A DNA stretch of 64,000 bases from Symbiodinium sp. CCMP2592 (lineage: Eukaryota > Sar > Dinophyceae > Suessiales > Symbiodiniaceae): positions 310,001 through 374,000 of the forward strand of contig CAJNDT010006156.1 in the NCBI GenBank assembly GCA_905221615.1, given 5' to 3'. A program made the translations under genes and the position numbers. Below the pieces are notes generated by a model. The model saw nothing but the letters and a program-made list of their open reading frames with translations. It ran no database searches and was not told the origin of the DNA. Positions within the stretch are counted from its first letter, which is position 1. Every line of letters starts with the position of its first letter. Shown here piece by piece: positions 35,800 to 46,179 of this stretch.

Positions 35800-35880
35800 G
35801 GAATGCGAGTAGAGGTTCCAATTTTCGAGACTTTCGATGACGAGCTCATCATACGAATCACCGACATTGTTGCGGCTTGG
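35800..35880 (+). CDS. Possible exon: start of a cyclic-nucleotide-binding domain
   Basis: The translation VPIFETFDDELIIRITDIV (from 35815) resembles the opening helix of CNBDs in cyclic-nucleotide-gated channels and PKA/PKG regulatory subunits (pattern V-P-x-F-x-x-L/F-x-D/E-E-x-L). The limits are arbitrary, since no splice sites could be confirmed. The frame stays open to 35955 but the sequence after about 35875 no longer looks like a CNBD. It lies upstream of further CNBD-like fragments on the same strand, which is the main support. It could be chance similarity. Confidence 0.3.
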
Positions 35881-35969
35881 CTAAAAGTTGGAGTCACGTG
35901 GCGTACAACATACTTGGGGCAGTGTGTTGCCCGGTTTTTACAGCTTCGATTCTGAAATTCGAAGCAAAC

Positions 35970-36188
35970 ATGACTGCCAACATAAGCAACACACACAGGC
36001 TCAAACTGTTCAGCCACTTATCCGAAAGGGCTGGTCTAAGAACGCTGGCCAAGAGTTCGGCCGGCATTCGTATTCCCAACTGCTGCGACCACGAGGAGAG
36101 GCGGACCTACGCGCAGGGACAAAAGATCATCAAGCAGGGAGAGGAGTGCCTGGAGAAAGCTTTATACGGCCTTGATGTAGGGGCCTGA
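35970..36188 (+). CDS. CNBD-like fragment (72 aa), exon or pseudogene remnant
   Basis: An open frame contains LFSHLSERAGLRTLAK (about residues 12-27) followed by RRTYAQGQKIIKQGEE (about 43-58) and ALYG. This order matches the first half of a cyclic-nucleotide-binding domain: helix, then the beta strands with Y-x-x-G-Q-x-I-I-x-Q-G. The spacing between the two parts is about ten residues longer than usual, and the acidic E-G-D turn is replaced by ECLEKALY. The second half, including the phosphate-binding cassette, is missing. The end coincides with TAGGGGCCTGAAC at 36178, which looks like the terminus of the family B repeat, so the frame may run into an intron or a repeat insertion. Cyclic-nucleotide binding is an inference from short motifs only. 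Confidence 0.4.
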   Translation: MTANISNTHRLKLFSHLSERAGLRTLAKSSAGIRIPNCCDHEERRTYAQGQKIIKQGEECLEKALYGLDVGA

Positions 36189-36232
36189 ACATCTAGAAAT
36201 AGAAGTTCTTAGAGGTCTTCATCTATGTCAAT

Positions 36233-36307
36233 GAATATATATATATATATGTATACATGTGTCTATATATATATATATATGTATGTATATATATATATAT
36301 ATATATG
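36233..36307. repeat. TA array
   Basis: Three TA runs joined by TGTATACATG-type junctions, inside the gap between CNBD fragments. Confidence 0.9.
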
Positions 36308-36559
36308 GTAAAGGGACCCTGAAACCATTCTGCCGATTGAGGTCTCGGCATTAGGGTTTTTGCACGTTTGCAAGAGCAGGGCATTGCCGAGAGCCGTGGT
36401 TCTTAAATGCGAGAATTCGAGGATGACAATGTTCGTCACACTTAAAAATATTCGTAGAACACTGCTGGAATCCGGAAGTACGCAGGACATGCAGTAAGAC
36501 CGGACGTCGCAGCTAAGCCCCAAAACCCAGACCCCAAACCCTGTATCAAATAGAAAGCT

Positions 36560-36709
36560 ATGCTGTGCTTCCTGCACCAGCTCAAGGAACAGTCTCTGCC
36601 AGAAGAGCAGACGACTTGTTCTAAATTGTCATCCTGGTTTGGCCAAGGGTCTAGGTCTTTGGGACCCGGTGTGGCTTGTGTCCCTTTAATAACCATGAGC
36701 AACGTATAG
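36560..36709 (+). CDS. Possible small exon preceding a CNBD fragment
   Basis: The frame from ATG at 36560 reads FLHQLKEQSLPEEQ within its first 20 residues, similar to the pre-domain helix of CNBDs (F-L-x-x-L-x-E-x-x-L-P-E-E-Q). It is in the same frame as the next fragment at 36710, separated by a TAG at 36707-36709, so a spliced join between them would keep phase. After residue 20 the sequence does not look coding. Evidence is weak on its own; it is listed because of its neighbours. Confidence 0.22.
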   Translation: MLCFLHQLKEQSLPEEQTTCSKLSSWFGQGSRSLGPGVACVPLITMSNV

Positions 36710-36982
36710 GTTTCGAACGGACCAGTCACTTCGCGCCAGGAGATTGTACAAGCCGGCCAAAGCGTCTCCGAAGGAGAGAATGTTCCTGCCGAGCTGTATA
36801 TTCTGCTGAGTTCCTTGGCCAAGTTCTACAGCCTCAGCGAAGGACAACCGTTAGGCTGCGGGCATCAAGATCTCCTCTGCAAAATGAACTTGCAAGCAGA
36901 CACCGAGGGGTTTACTGCGGCCGAAATAACCTGCAGCATGCCCAGCGTCGGCACAGCAAGAAAGCCCATTGCTTCGAATTGA
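36710..36982 (+). CDS. CNBD-like fragment (90 aa open frame without ATG)
   Basis: This open stretch has no initiation codon at its start, as expected for an internal exon. It reads IVQAGQSVSEGENVPAELYI then LLSSLAKFY (about residues 12-40), which matches the beta-roll start of a cyclic-nucleotide-binding domain (G-x-x-V-x-x-E-G-x-x-x-x-x-L-Y-I-L-L-S-G). The usual final Gly is Ser here. Downstream residues do not give a clear phosphate-binding cassette, so an exon boundary probably falls near 36830-36840. With the fragments at 35815 and 35997 it suggests a protein with two or three tandem CNBDs, broken by introns or decaying. Confidence 0.38.
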   Translation, partial: VSNGPVTSRQEIVQAGQSVSEGENVPAELYILLSSLAKFYSLSEGQPLGCGHQDLLCKMNLQADTEGFTAAEITCSMPSVGTARKPIASN

Positions 36983-37636
36983 CTGGCATCCCCAAACCGC
37001 TAAAAACCCTTGCCCGCAAAGCCCGCAAAAGGCCCTGCAATCGCCTATTAAATATTGGATGAGAGCTGCTTCAGGTGGTCAGTGCGAAGCCTCCATCATG
37101 GTCGATGTCGCAGCTTGGCCAGATGGGGGATTTAAGGATCTTGGGTCGCTTGAGGTTCAGGGTTTAAAGGATTGATTGGACGTTTTGGTCTGTGGGGTCT
37201 AGCCTTCTTCACAGGCAGGCATCTCTGATCTAAGCAGCGTGCTGAGTAGTCCAACTTTGAATCTAGACTTCAGAATGTTCGACTAATACCTTAGAAACCC
37301 AGCTGATAAGATCCTGTATAAGCTTATAGAACCCACGAAACCAGCCATAACGCCATGTTAAAAACTCTTTGAAACACCATACAAGCCGATGCTCTGGAAC
37401 TTTCCCTCGTCGAACCTGAGGAGGTGTTCGTTACATATGTATACACACATATTTACGTAGCACATTAGAATATATTATGACACAGTATATATTACAACAC
37501 TGTACTACAATATAGCTCAGCATAGTGTGATGCAACGCCATATAACATAACATGATATGGCACTAAACTACGACAAAATACAATGCCAGATAACATAATA
37601 TGGCATGTGATTTAACACCATGTAGTATAATAAAGC

Positions 37637-37739
37637 ACAACATGGCATAAAACTGTAATATATGATATGTAGTTGTTTGAAACATAAAACACAACATGGC
37701 ATAAAACTGTAATATATGATATGTAGTTGTTTGAAACAT
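37637..37739 (+). repeat. Two-copy 54-bp tandem duplication
   Basis: ACAACATGGCATAAAACTGT begins both copies (37637, 37691), nearly identical over 49 bp and joined by AAAAC. The upstream AT-rich DNA from about 37500 holds degenerate related words (ATAACATAATATGGCA). Confidence 0.92.
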
Positions 37740-37796
37740 TGCATGTTGTTTTACATGCAGTCTGTTATGTACACATATCAGTCGACGTCACTACAT

Positions 37797-37808
37797 ATAC
37801 ATTATATA

Positions 37809-37865
<57 letters not shown>

Positions 37866-37962
37866 TTATATGTATGAATATGTGTATATGTATATATATA
37901 TATATATATGTATATACATATATATATATATATAGTTATATTTATATGTATGAATATGTGTG

Positions 37963-38044
<82 letters not shown>

Positions 38045-38047
38045 TAC
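37797..38047. repeat. TA / TATG microsatellite block
   Basis: Long TA runs with repeated TATGTATGAATATGTG at 37867 and 37945, i.e. a higher-order unit of about 78 bp. Confidence 0.92.
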
Positions 38048-39520
38048 TGTATGTTAACATTATTGTTTGTTGTGAGTATGGCCGTTATGATTAGCAGTAG
38101 TACTCCTGTTAGCAGTGCGTAACAGAATATCATGCTAGATATTATGCTAAGTCTTCTTTGCTGTTCTGACACATCGTACTGTTTATTTCCTGTTACAGCA
38201 ATTGTTATTTGTTCTATCATGTTAGATCATATTGTGTGTGTTTTGTTCTAGTTTAGTCGTAGTTTACTATCTTTAGTCTCGTGAATTTCAAATTATATGA
38301 TAATATACAGTATTCTATATACAATGAATCATTATACCATTACGATATGACTATGAGTTTGCGCATTTGTTCAACTATGTATTTATAGACACATACGCAG
38401 GTGTGTGTGTGTGTGTGTACTTATATAGACTTTTTCATTTTTATACAGATAGATAGATACATAGATGCAAATCTCTAGACATATACAAGTTCAAATTGAC
38501 ATTCTGCGCGTGTGTAGATGTACGTATGTGCGCATGTGTGTACGCGAATAATTAGAGAGCCAGTGCTTGGCAAAAAAGGGTTTGCCTTGTGACAACCTTG
38601 CCCCTGGAGCAGGTCGGAGGCAACAAGAAGGAAGCGGAGGAGCAAGCTGTGAGGGAGTACAAGCCAGGCACGTGATGGTTTTCTGGCTTCGATGTTTTGG
38701 GCGAGGTTCAGGACACAAAAATCGTAGTGTTCCATGCTTGTGGGAATTTTGGGAGGTAGAGCCCCAGAGCAGGCCTCTTGCCTTGGGACGAGGATCTTGG
38801 ACGGGCAGGGAGTTGGTCTCGCAACTTGCGAGCTCGATTCCTCATCTTAGTATAGCCACGTTAGTTTTGCTTCCAAGAAGGATTTTTGGCCCGTCACAAC
38901 CAAGGCTGAAGTCCTTACCCGAAATCAGGAAGCTGTGGGAGACCAGTTTTTCAAACCCCTTCGCAATGATGGGGCGAAAGCCTGGAAACTAAGCATCCTA
39001 CAGCCTCCACAAGCTGCGAAGCAACTCCTCAGGCAAAACATCATTGGAGACGCTTGAAAACCCTACGCTGTAAAGGAGTGGAGTCGAAAACCGCGGTAAG
39101 AAGCAAAACCATTCATCAACCGCCCTAGAGCCGACCAAAAGACCAGACTCCACCCCATTTCCAGCACATGTGTACACAGCAGGTCAGCGTTTTGGCGAGC
39201 TTGGTTTTATTCACCGGAAGACGCGTGCAGCAAACGTGACGGCAGCTTGCTTGCGGAATGGAGTTGATCTCAGGGCGTGCTCTACGCTTCCCATATTGCG
39301 ACCTATATATAGTCACACCATAACTTACGGTTCCTAATTTCCTATGTTTAAAACCTGAAGCCATGAGGCGTTTGAAGTCCTTTCGACTCGCTTAGGGCTC
39401 TTCCCGACTGGGCAGATTGACTTAATGGTGGCTCCGCCTTTGCTATCCGCTATCCATTCCTACTCCGTCCGATGAAAGGGAGTGGAGGTGCGCGAGCCCC
39501 AGATCCCCGCAGCAAAAGCC
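38048..39520. other. No supported gene
   Basis: AT-rich to 38560 with GT and GATA repeats. A 141-codon frame at 38567-38992 has no motif and an odd composition. Confidence 0.4.
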
Positions 39521-39580
39521 TAAACCCCTAAACCCTAAAGCCTAAGCCCTAAACCCCTAAATCCTAGGCCCTAAACCCAT
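39521..39580 (-). repeat. Telomere-like tract, C-rich strand on top
   Basis: CCTAAACCCCTAAACCCTAA and variants (CCTAAGCCCTAAAC). It faces outward from the G-rich array that begins at 39792. Confidence 0.8.
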
Positions 39581-39791
39581 AACTTACTTAGCCAATTGGA
39601 GAACTTTTATACTTTTTGGCTTTATGTAGTCGGTCTATCTTACAAAGTCTGAACTTTTTGGAGCCTGGTTATTGGAGAAGAGAGATAAACCCTAAGCCCC
39701 GAAACAGGAGTCGTCAGGTTCCTCTTTACCTGCGTGGGCTTTGGAGAGACTCGGAGACCCACTCGGAGTTAGCTTTTTAATAAAGCCGATA

Positions 39792-39926
39792 AACCCTGGG
39801 TTTAGGGTTTAGGGTTGGTTTAGGGTTTAGGGGTTTAGGGTTTAGGGGTTTAGGGTTTAGGGGTTTAGGGTTTAGGGGTTTAGGGTTTAGGGGTTTAGGG
39901 TTTAGGGGTTTAGGGTTTAGGGTTCC
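39792..39926 (+). repeat. Largest telomere-like array, alternating 15-bp unit
   Basis: After GGGTTTAGGGTTTAGGG the array settles into the higher-order unit TTTAGGGTTTAGGGG, a normal and an extended telomere unit alternating about eight times, and ends abruptly at TTCCCC. The regularity shows tandem amplification after insertion, not telomerase alone. Confidence 0.92.
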
Positions 39927-41311
39927 CCTGACGCCCTGAAGACATGGTTTCGGCTAAGATATAAAACCGATGTAGAAGTCTGAACCCTTAAGCCCATGGA
40001 GTACGGTTTAGCGTCGAGGCCAAAGAGACTCAACCTGTCAAAGTTCAGGGTTTAGGGTACTTAAATCCTAAACCCTAAACTATATTAGAGCTTAGGGATT
40101 AGAGTTTACCGCAACCTACCAAGACCTACCTGTTTTGTAGCGTGCCTAACAACCGTTTTAGGGTCTATCATAAGAAGGTATAAGTCGCGTGCAAAACCTT
40201 GAGACCCCCCAATCAAAAAAAAAACAAATTCCTAAACCCAGTGTCGAAAACCCTTAACCCTTGAACCATTCGCCCCTTAACCCCAAACCCCAAAGCCGTA
40301 AAACTTAAACATCGCACGAAGCGGGCAAGTCCCAGAACCTGCCCTTCTACAGCAGGCAAAGACCGAAGTGGAACTGCTCCTGCGGCATACAAAGATTTCA
40401 GGGGTCCCGATGTGGGCTTAGGGTTAACAAGGCTTCTAAGGTTCAGGCTTCAGGGGCTAGTGCTACGGCTTTCCGTGGTGTCGCTTGCGGGGTTTAGGGG
40501 CCAGTACTAAGTTTCAGATCGCTCCAGCAAGAGCAGTCTAACTTGAATGTTTTGCGTGTTGAGCTGGGTTTTCGGCCGAGTCGAACGCCTGTCGCGGCCC
40601 ACTGCGACAACAGCCAGCCGATTGGGATTGCATCTAAGTCTTTCCCGTCCGCGGTCGTACTCTCACCCCCAAACCCTAAACCCTGTAAACCTCAAACCCT
40701 ACTGAAAAGTCTTAGCAAGAGGCAAAAAACGGTAAGAGTCACACCAACTCGGGCCGATTCAGGCCAAGTCCACACACAGCACACCCCAAATCGATCTTTC
40801 GGCCACCAAGGCTCGTGCTTGATCGGGATACTTTCGAAAGGCTGGCTCTTCGGCTGCATTTAGTGGTTCGGGGCTCATTGATTCACAGGGTTTAGGGTTT
40901 AGGGGTTCATTGGTTCATAGGGCTTTAAGTCGGGATTGGGTTTAGGAGTTTAGGAGTCGACAAAGCTTGCTTTTTAAAACCGAAACCCTGCGCGAATACA
41001 GCCCAGGCCCCAGAGCCCCTAGAAGCTGAGGCCTCGACTCGGGTGACACTGTGTCTTTGTGTTCACTACCCCTAAAACTTTGGGGGCTTAGGCTTGCGGA
41101 TTATAACAGATCTCAAACCGACAAGCACTATCTGGGGGTTTGGGCCTTGACGGGGCCCTCTTAGGATAGCAGGGTCTGTGTCTATGCATCTCTGAGAAGG
41201 ACTTGCGGCCCAAAGGACTTCGGCTTGCGGTCAAGAGCACGGATTTGGGGCTTGAGGCTTCAGGATGCTTTTGGTGAAAAGGGATTAGAGAAGTGGTTCT
41301 GTGCGCCTGGC
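39927..41311. other. Telomere words upstream of the AP2 gene
   Basis: CCCTAAA and TTTAGGG words continue at 40040-40080, 40230-40290, 40665-40700 and 40890-40960. I see no promoter element that I can name. Confidence 0.45.
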
Positions 41312-42412
41312 ATGGCCAAAGAGGAGCCAGATGAGCAGGCTGAGCCGATCCGAACAGCAAAGAGGTTGCGCATCAGCCAGGAGAACCAGGACATCTCACG
41401 TCACTCCTTCCAGTCGCGATTGACGGAGTGGAGCCATCAATGTCTTAGGTTTCAAGCCTCTGGTGAGAAGTGGGTGCCCACGAAGCCATGCTGTCCGGCA
41501 AGCCCCTTCTTAGGATTGGAAGCTTGTCTCTGGCAAGGATGCCAGAAGCAAGCAGCAACAGCATGCGTGCAACTCCTCAGCATAGAAGAGCTGTGTGAGT
41601 TGCATCAATTTTTCTGCGAGAACCCACAGCATGCCCTGTTTGAAAGGCAGCCCGAGGCCGCGTGGGGATCCAAGCCACGGCCCGATGTCGTCTGCATGAA
41701 AATGCGGCCTTGGATGCGAGACCCTCCCACTCAACTTTGGGTTGGCAGTGGATATCTGCTGGCGGAGGATGGGATGCTCAAGTTCTCGCCGACCGGTGTT
41801 GGCTCCGCCATTCACTGCCGTGAAGTATCGGAGTCTGTGGGCTCCGTCACTGAGCACGGCGAGAAGCCTTCAGAGGTGGTGGTCCAACCGAGCACCAAGA
41901 AAAGAGCCAATCGTGCCAAAGCCAAGAAGCTCCTGCAGAAGTCCGATGTAGCCGAAGCTTCCGGCTCCTCTTTGAGGGGCGTCACGTATGACAAGCGGTC
42001 TCAGCGGTGGTGCGTTCGTCTATGGGACCCCTCCATCCAGAAACAGAGATGTGGAGGCAGCTTCACAGTGAAGGCGGAGGCCGAGGCCAGGGCCCTGGAG
42101 CTGGCCCACCAGATTGGGCGAAAGCCGAAACTTTCCGGCTCCAGTGTGACGGGCGTCTATTACAACAAACTTTATCGGAAGTGGTTCGTTGGTTGCTGGG
42201 ACCCAAAAATCAAGAAAGACAGATTCGGGGGCTACTTCACGGTGATGGAGGAGGCCGAGGCCAAGGCCCGGGAGCTCGCCTTGAAGATTCGGCGTGAAGG
42301 CAGAAAGCTCGGGTGCCGCGCTAAAAAGGTTTTGGTGGAGAAGGCTAAGAAGAAGGCCGTGGCTGGACAAAGGCGGCAGAGAAAAGGCAAGCCGGTGCGC
42401 AGACACTGCTAG
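41312..42412 (+). CDS. Tandem AP2-domain protein, putative DNA-binding regulator (366 aa)
   Basis: A single uninterrupted frame encodes a protein with two AP2/ERF-like domains, so it probably binds DNA in the nucleus. AP2-1 spans about residues 219-270 (LRGVTYDKRSQRW, VRLWDP, GGSFTV, EAEARALELA). AP2-2 spans about 277-330 (VTGVYYNKLYRKW, VGCWDP, GGYFTV, EAEAKARELA). The two copies match at the same positions, indicating internal duplication. Residues 1-215 are unrecognised but protein-like, with several Trp and Cys. Residues about 195-210 and the tail from 330 are Lys/Arg-rich, the tail ending RRQRKGKPVRRHC, a likely nuclear-localisation signal. ATG at 41312 is chosen because the frame upstream (to 41225) has only non-ATG starts; it could be an exon reading further left. 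Proteins of this kind are common in apicomplexans and dinoflagellates; some dinoflagellate AP2 domains occur next to integrase-like modules, none of which is visible here. Confidence 0.82.
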   Translation: MAKEEPDEQAEPIRTAKRLRISQENQDISRHSFQSRLTEWSHQCLRFQASGEKWVPTKPCCPASPFLGLEACLWQGCQKQAATACVQLLSIEELCELHQFFCENPQHALFERQPEAAWGSKPRPDVVCMKMRPWMRDPPTQLWVGSGYLLAEDGMLKFSPTGVGSAIHCREVSESVGSVTEHGEKPSEVVVQPSTKKRANRAKAKKLLQKSDVAEASGSSLRGVTYDKRSQRWCVRLWDPSIQKQRCGGSFTVKAEAEARALELAHQIGRKPKLSGSSVTGVYYNKLYRKWFVGCWDPKIKKDRFGGYFTVMEEAEAKARELALKIRREGRKLGCRAKKVLVEKAKKKAVAGQRRQRKGKPVRRHC

Positions 42413-42829
42413 CTACTTGTCGTGGGTATGCGTGATTTGCAGGGCGAGTGCAACAGATCTGGCCAACTTGCGGGATTATGGGGTTAAGGAAGTATAACTA
42501 TTGAATACGAGCGCGCGGTTGGCAGGCAATTAGAACACGACTGCTCATGCGCAATCCTGGTCGTAGAGGTTTTTGGGGAATATCGAGTCATCCAGTAAAT
42601 TCAAGTAACTTCTGAGACTGAAGCAAGTGGCTATGGATGTTATTCCCGGACAATAGCAAGCCTGCAGAAATACATCTCATACCTACTGCCGCTGTAGAGG
42701 GTACCCTGCAGCTGTGCATGTTCAGGTTGTGCTGTTGCTGCTGCTGGTGATCGCGACGATGAAATGGGTGACTTTAATGACGAGCCAGGTGATAACACCC
42801 AACATGATGGATCTGTTGATGATGAGAAG

Positions 42830-43060
42830 GACGATGACGATGTGGATAATGATGATGATGATGATGATGATAATGATGATGATGATGATGATGCCGACGA
42901 TGACGATGAGAAGGGACGCCGGCGATGCTGATGATGGTGATGTTGATGAAGATGATGGTGATGGTGGTGATGGTCATGGTAATGCTGCTGGTGGCTATGA
43001 TGATAATTATGGTCATGATGACCATGTTGGTGGTGATGATGCTAGTGATGATGAAAATGT
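42830..43060 (+). repeat. GAT trinucleotide array
   Basis: GAT/GAC/GGT repeats giving Asp- or Met-rich frames in all phases. Confidence 0.9.
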
Positions 43061-43931
43061 TGACGCCCAAAGACACCGCATAAAACATAGTACCTTCGAA
43101 GGTGGAGGCGCCAACAAAGAAGTCATGCCTTCCGGTCAAGGTACATGTATATAAGTGCAGCTTTGTATGACATTCTGTCGATTGACGGTCTTCACGACTG
43201 TTGTGTTGGCATCGTCCTCCGTACATTGCTCTTGCTTTTGCTGTTGCTGTGGGAACATACTGTACTTCCTCGTTCCAACTCCATGATTCCGCTTCACATG
43301 CGATTCCCGAAGTGCGTTAAGGGCTTAAACGCAACTTGACAACATGCAGTTCAAATTCAATAGAGAAGGCGAGCCGTCAAAAAATACATACTTGTAGAGG
43401 GCCTTTCTTGCATCGAATAAATAATTCAAGCCAGAAGCCGCATACGGCAATCAGACCATTGTTGAGATTCGAATGACCCCATCAGGTAGAGCTGGAGCTC
43501 AAGCAACGAGAAAATTACGCCGCTGGACCCGCAACCACTCAGTGGGTATGTAGCTTCAGAGTTCGGAACGTGATTATGGCTTCGCAGGATCAGGTTTCCG
43601 AGGGAGGTTAAGGTTCTTGCCGTGTGGGCTTGGCTTCGGAGATGTCGAGGAGATTTGAAGTTGGTATTTGGAGTTCCGTGCTCAAGTGTCAGCGCAGTTG
43701 TGGCCAGCGAGCCACATCAAGATTCTAGAACTGTTCGATGCTGCACAGTTACCCCACCGGGCTGAATGACATGCTTACTAAGCCGTGTTCGAGCCTTCCA
43801 CGCAGCACATGCCCCAAGTACCAATGATACGAGCATCAAGAAGCAGAACAGCTCCTGGTACTGAGACCGAAAGGAAAACCCCGCCAAATTGGCACTGGTT
43901 CTGTCCGCAACTGCGAAACGATGTGGATGTA

Positions 43932-44105
43932 TGTACATATATATATATATATATGTAATATGCGTATGATGTGTAAATGCAGTCATATACAGAGCTGCAT
44001 ACATACAGACAGACATACATACATACATACGCAAGGCTGTCTGTATGGCTGTCTGTATGTATGTATGTACGTATGTATGTATACATGTATGTATGTATAC
44101 AGTAC
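43932..44105. repeat. TA, CATA and CTGT/TATG repeats
   Basis: Inverted order of ACATACAGACAGAC then GCTGTCTGTATGTATG gives a long imperfect palindrome centred near 44033. Confidence 0.85.
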
Positions 44106-44419
44106 GTCATTGCTTGTGTATGAGTGCATAAATGTGTAGACATACGAGTCCCTCCGCGTTCTTCCTTTCCCGAAAGAACCGTACCAGCTCAATCGGGCGG
44201 GTCCCGGCTTCGCTAGCTATGGGAGTCCAAGCCCTGACCCCCAAGATGTGATGCAAGAGAAAGAGAAAGCCGCAAAATCAATATCGCCGCCCTAGCTTGC
44301 AAACGAAGGACAAGAAACATTAACGCCATTAAGACATCTTTGGAGATATTGAGAGATTTTCGAAACCTTATCAGTCCCTGGCAAATACTGGGAAATCCAC
44401 ATAAACCTTCCAAGATGTT

Positions 44420-44501
44420 TACCTAGAGGCTCCATAGTATTTCCTCCTAGTGGTTTATACAAGGTAATCCCAAAAAGGAACTGCAATGGAGCCTGTGGTT
44501 A
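44420..44501 (+). mobile_element. Family A MITE-like element, copy 3 (degenerate)
   Basis: Left arm CCTAGAGGCTCCATAGTA, right arm CCCAAAAAGGAACTGCAATG...GTGGTTA. The centre is shortened and the arms have diverged; the left arm has lost the TTTTTGGG block. TA is at both ends. Confidence 0.75.
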
Positions 44502-44908
44502 ATGATGTTTAAGGAATTCCTCGAACATACTTGGACACTGCAGTCGCCCGATTTAGACCGGTGTGCTGCAACGCAAGGCCTGCGACCCAAGGAAGGCCGG
44601 GACCAGGGTCTTCTGCGATTGAACGTTCTTCTGGATTTGGCTTAAGTTATGTAGGTATTCCTTATTTCAGGGTATTGGGCTCCCTTGGTTCCCCCAACTC
44701 TTTAAACCCTAAAGAGCAAAGGGTGTGGTGTGTGCAAACTCGGAGAAAAGGAGAACCCGTTGTTCGCTAAAGAATAGTCTGCTAGCAATGACACGACATC
44801 TTAACCCTACACCCTAAACCGTCTTATGCTGCCGCAGCCCAGGTGGACTCTCGATATCCTGTGTAGGGTTCAGAGCGTAGGGCTTTGGGGTTTGAGGTTC
44901 GGAGGTTT

Positions 44909-44975
44909 CGATGATTATCCGTTATAGTCCCTATGATAGATATGGTATACTTTAGCAAAAGGGCCCCCACCCCCT
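44909..44975 (+). mobile_element. Possible family B fragment
   Basis: GTCCCTATGATAGATATGG, TATACTTTAGC and AAAAGGGCCC resemble the central part of family B. No termini are seen; this is a weak assignment. Confidence 0.25.
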
Positions 44976-45697
44976 CCCCTCCCGAAACACCTATCAAGAC
45001 CCCTAGGTCTTGGAATCTCGAAGCTCTGGGAGTTAAGGTTTACGGCTTCGGTCGCTCAGTTGTGGCTGGCACCTTATCACAATCTTTGCACTTGAAAGTG
45101 CCGTTGCAGGCAACATTTTTTGAATAATTGTGGCGTGAATGAGGGGCTTGTTCTTGAAACCAGCACATCCCGAACTGTCGGCCGAGCTTTGAGAAAGTTC
45201 GTTTCCAATTATTCAGATCCCCATATACACCCCCACCAAGACGCCGCAGAATGCTTGAAGCCCTGACACACCCGAAGCCTTGCCAAACCCAAGAGGATGC
45301 TCGATACTCTGTAAGCAACCCTATAAAACCATTTTTAATATGAGACGGTATAGCCAAACAGTACCCTGTATGAATTCAGAAAGCTCTTTACAAAAAGCCC
45401 ATGGCAAGTTTTAAAAATGCGATTCAAAACGCATACACCAGAGGTCGCGCACAAGAGCTGAGAACAAGTCTGAAAGGCCCGTATCAACCCGCCAAAACCT
45501 TGTTGGAAGCTCATAGGACCTTTTGTCCCAATTCTAAAGCACGCAAACCAACGCCGCAATTACGGCCACCCCCACTAAAGGCTGTAAGCAGCCCCTCAAC
45601 ACACCGAAATCCTCAACTCTACATTCGTCAACCCTTTTGAAAACCAGGAAAAAAGCATAGGGAAGCCTTTGCTTTCAAACTCAAAAAGGTGCTTAAA

Positions 45698-45721
45698 CAA
45701 CAACCCTAAACCCTAAACCCT
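45698..45721 (-). repeat. Short telomere-like tract
   Basis: Three CCCTAAA units directly next to the 19-bp hairpin at 45722. Confidence 0.75.
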
Positions 45722-45775
45722 CTTGAAGCTGGAAGACTGAGGAGGGAAAAAACCCATCAGTCTTCCAGCTTCAAG
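45722..45775. repeat. Perfect 19-bp hairpin
   Basis: CTTGAAGCTGGAAGACTGA is followed by a 16-bp purine-rich loop and its exact complement TCAGTCTTCCAGCTTCAAG. Immediately preceded by three CCCTAAA units. It is not followed by a T-run. Confidence 0.8.
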
Positions 45776-45907
45776 CCGCAGAGGGCCTTCTTTCAAACTG
45801 AGAAGCAACCCTTCGAAACTCTTCTTCAAACACCAAGACAAGCCCTTTCAAATCCTCAAAAGATCCATTAAAGCATGTGTTACAAATACAAAGATGTGTA
45901 TGTAAAC

Positions 45908-45924
45908 ATACACACACACACACG

Positions 45925-45968
<44 letters not shown>

Positions 45969-46060
45969 TATAGCTACCAGTGTATTTTAGATTACAGGTT
46001 ATATATGTACATATATATATATGTATGCATATGCATATGTATATGTATATGAATGTGTTC
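45908..46060. repeat. CA/TA and TATG repeats
   Basis: CACACA, then about 20 TA units, then TATATGTATGCATATG. Confidence 0.88.
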
Positions 46061-46179
46061 TTGTATATGTATGTTATTATTTTGAAGGCTCTTGCCGACT
46101 TCTGGAGCCCCGGAAGCCACCGAGGGCCCCGTGGCATCGAGGCATTTGCCTTGGGGTCTCAGGCTTCGGGAGGGTTTGG

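Noticed and set aside
37727-38122. 131-codon Tyr/Ile repeat frame
   Set aside because: Translation of TA/TATG microsatellite.
39792-39926. True chromosome end
   Set aside because: Unique sequence with further telomere words and a gene continues on both sides, so the array is interstitial.
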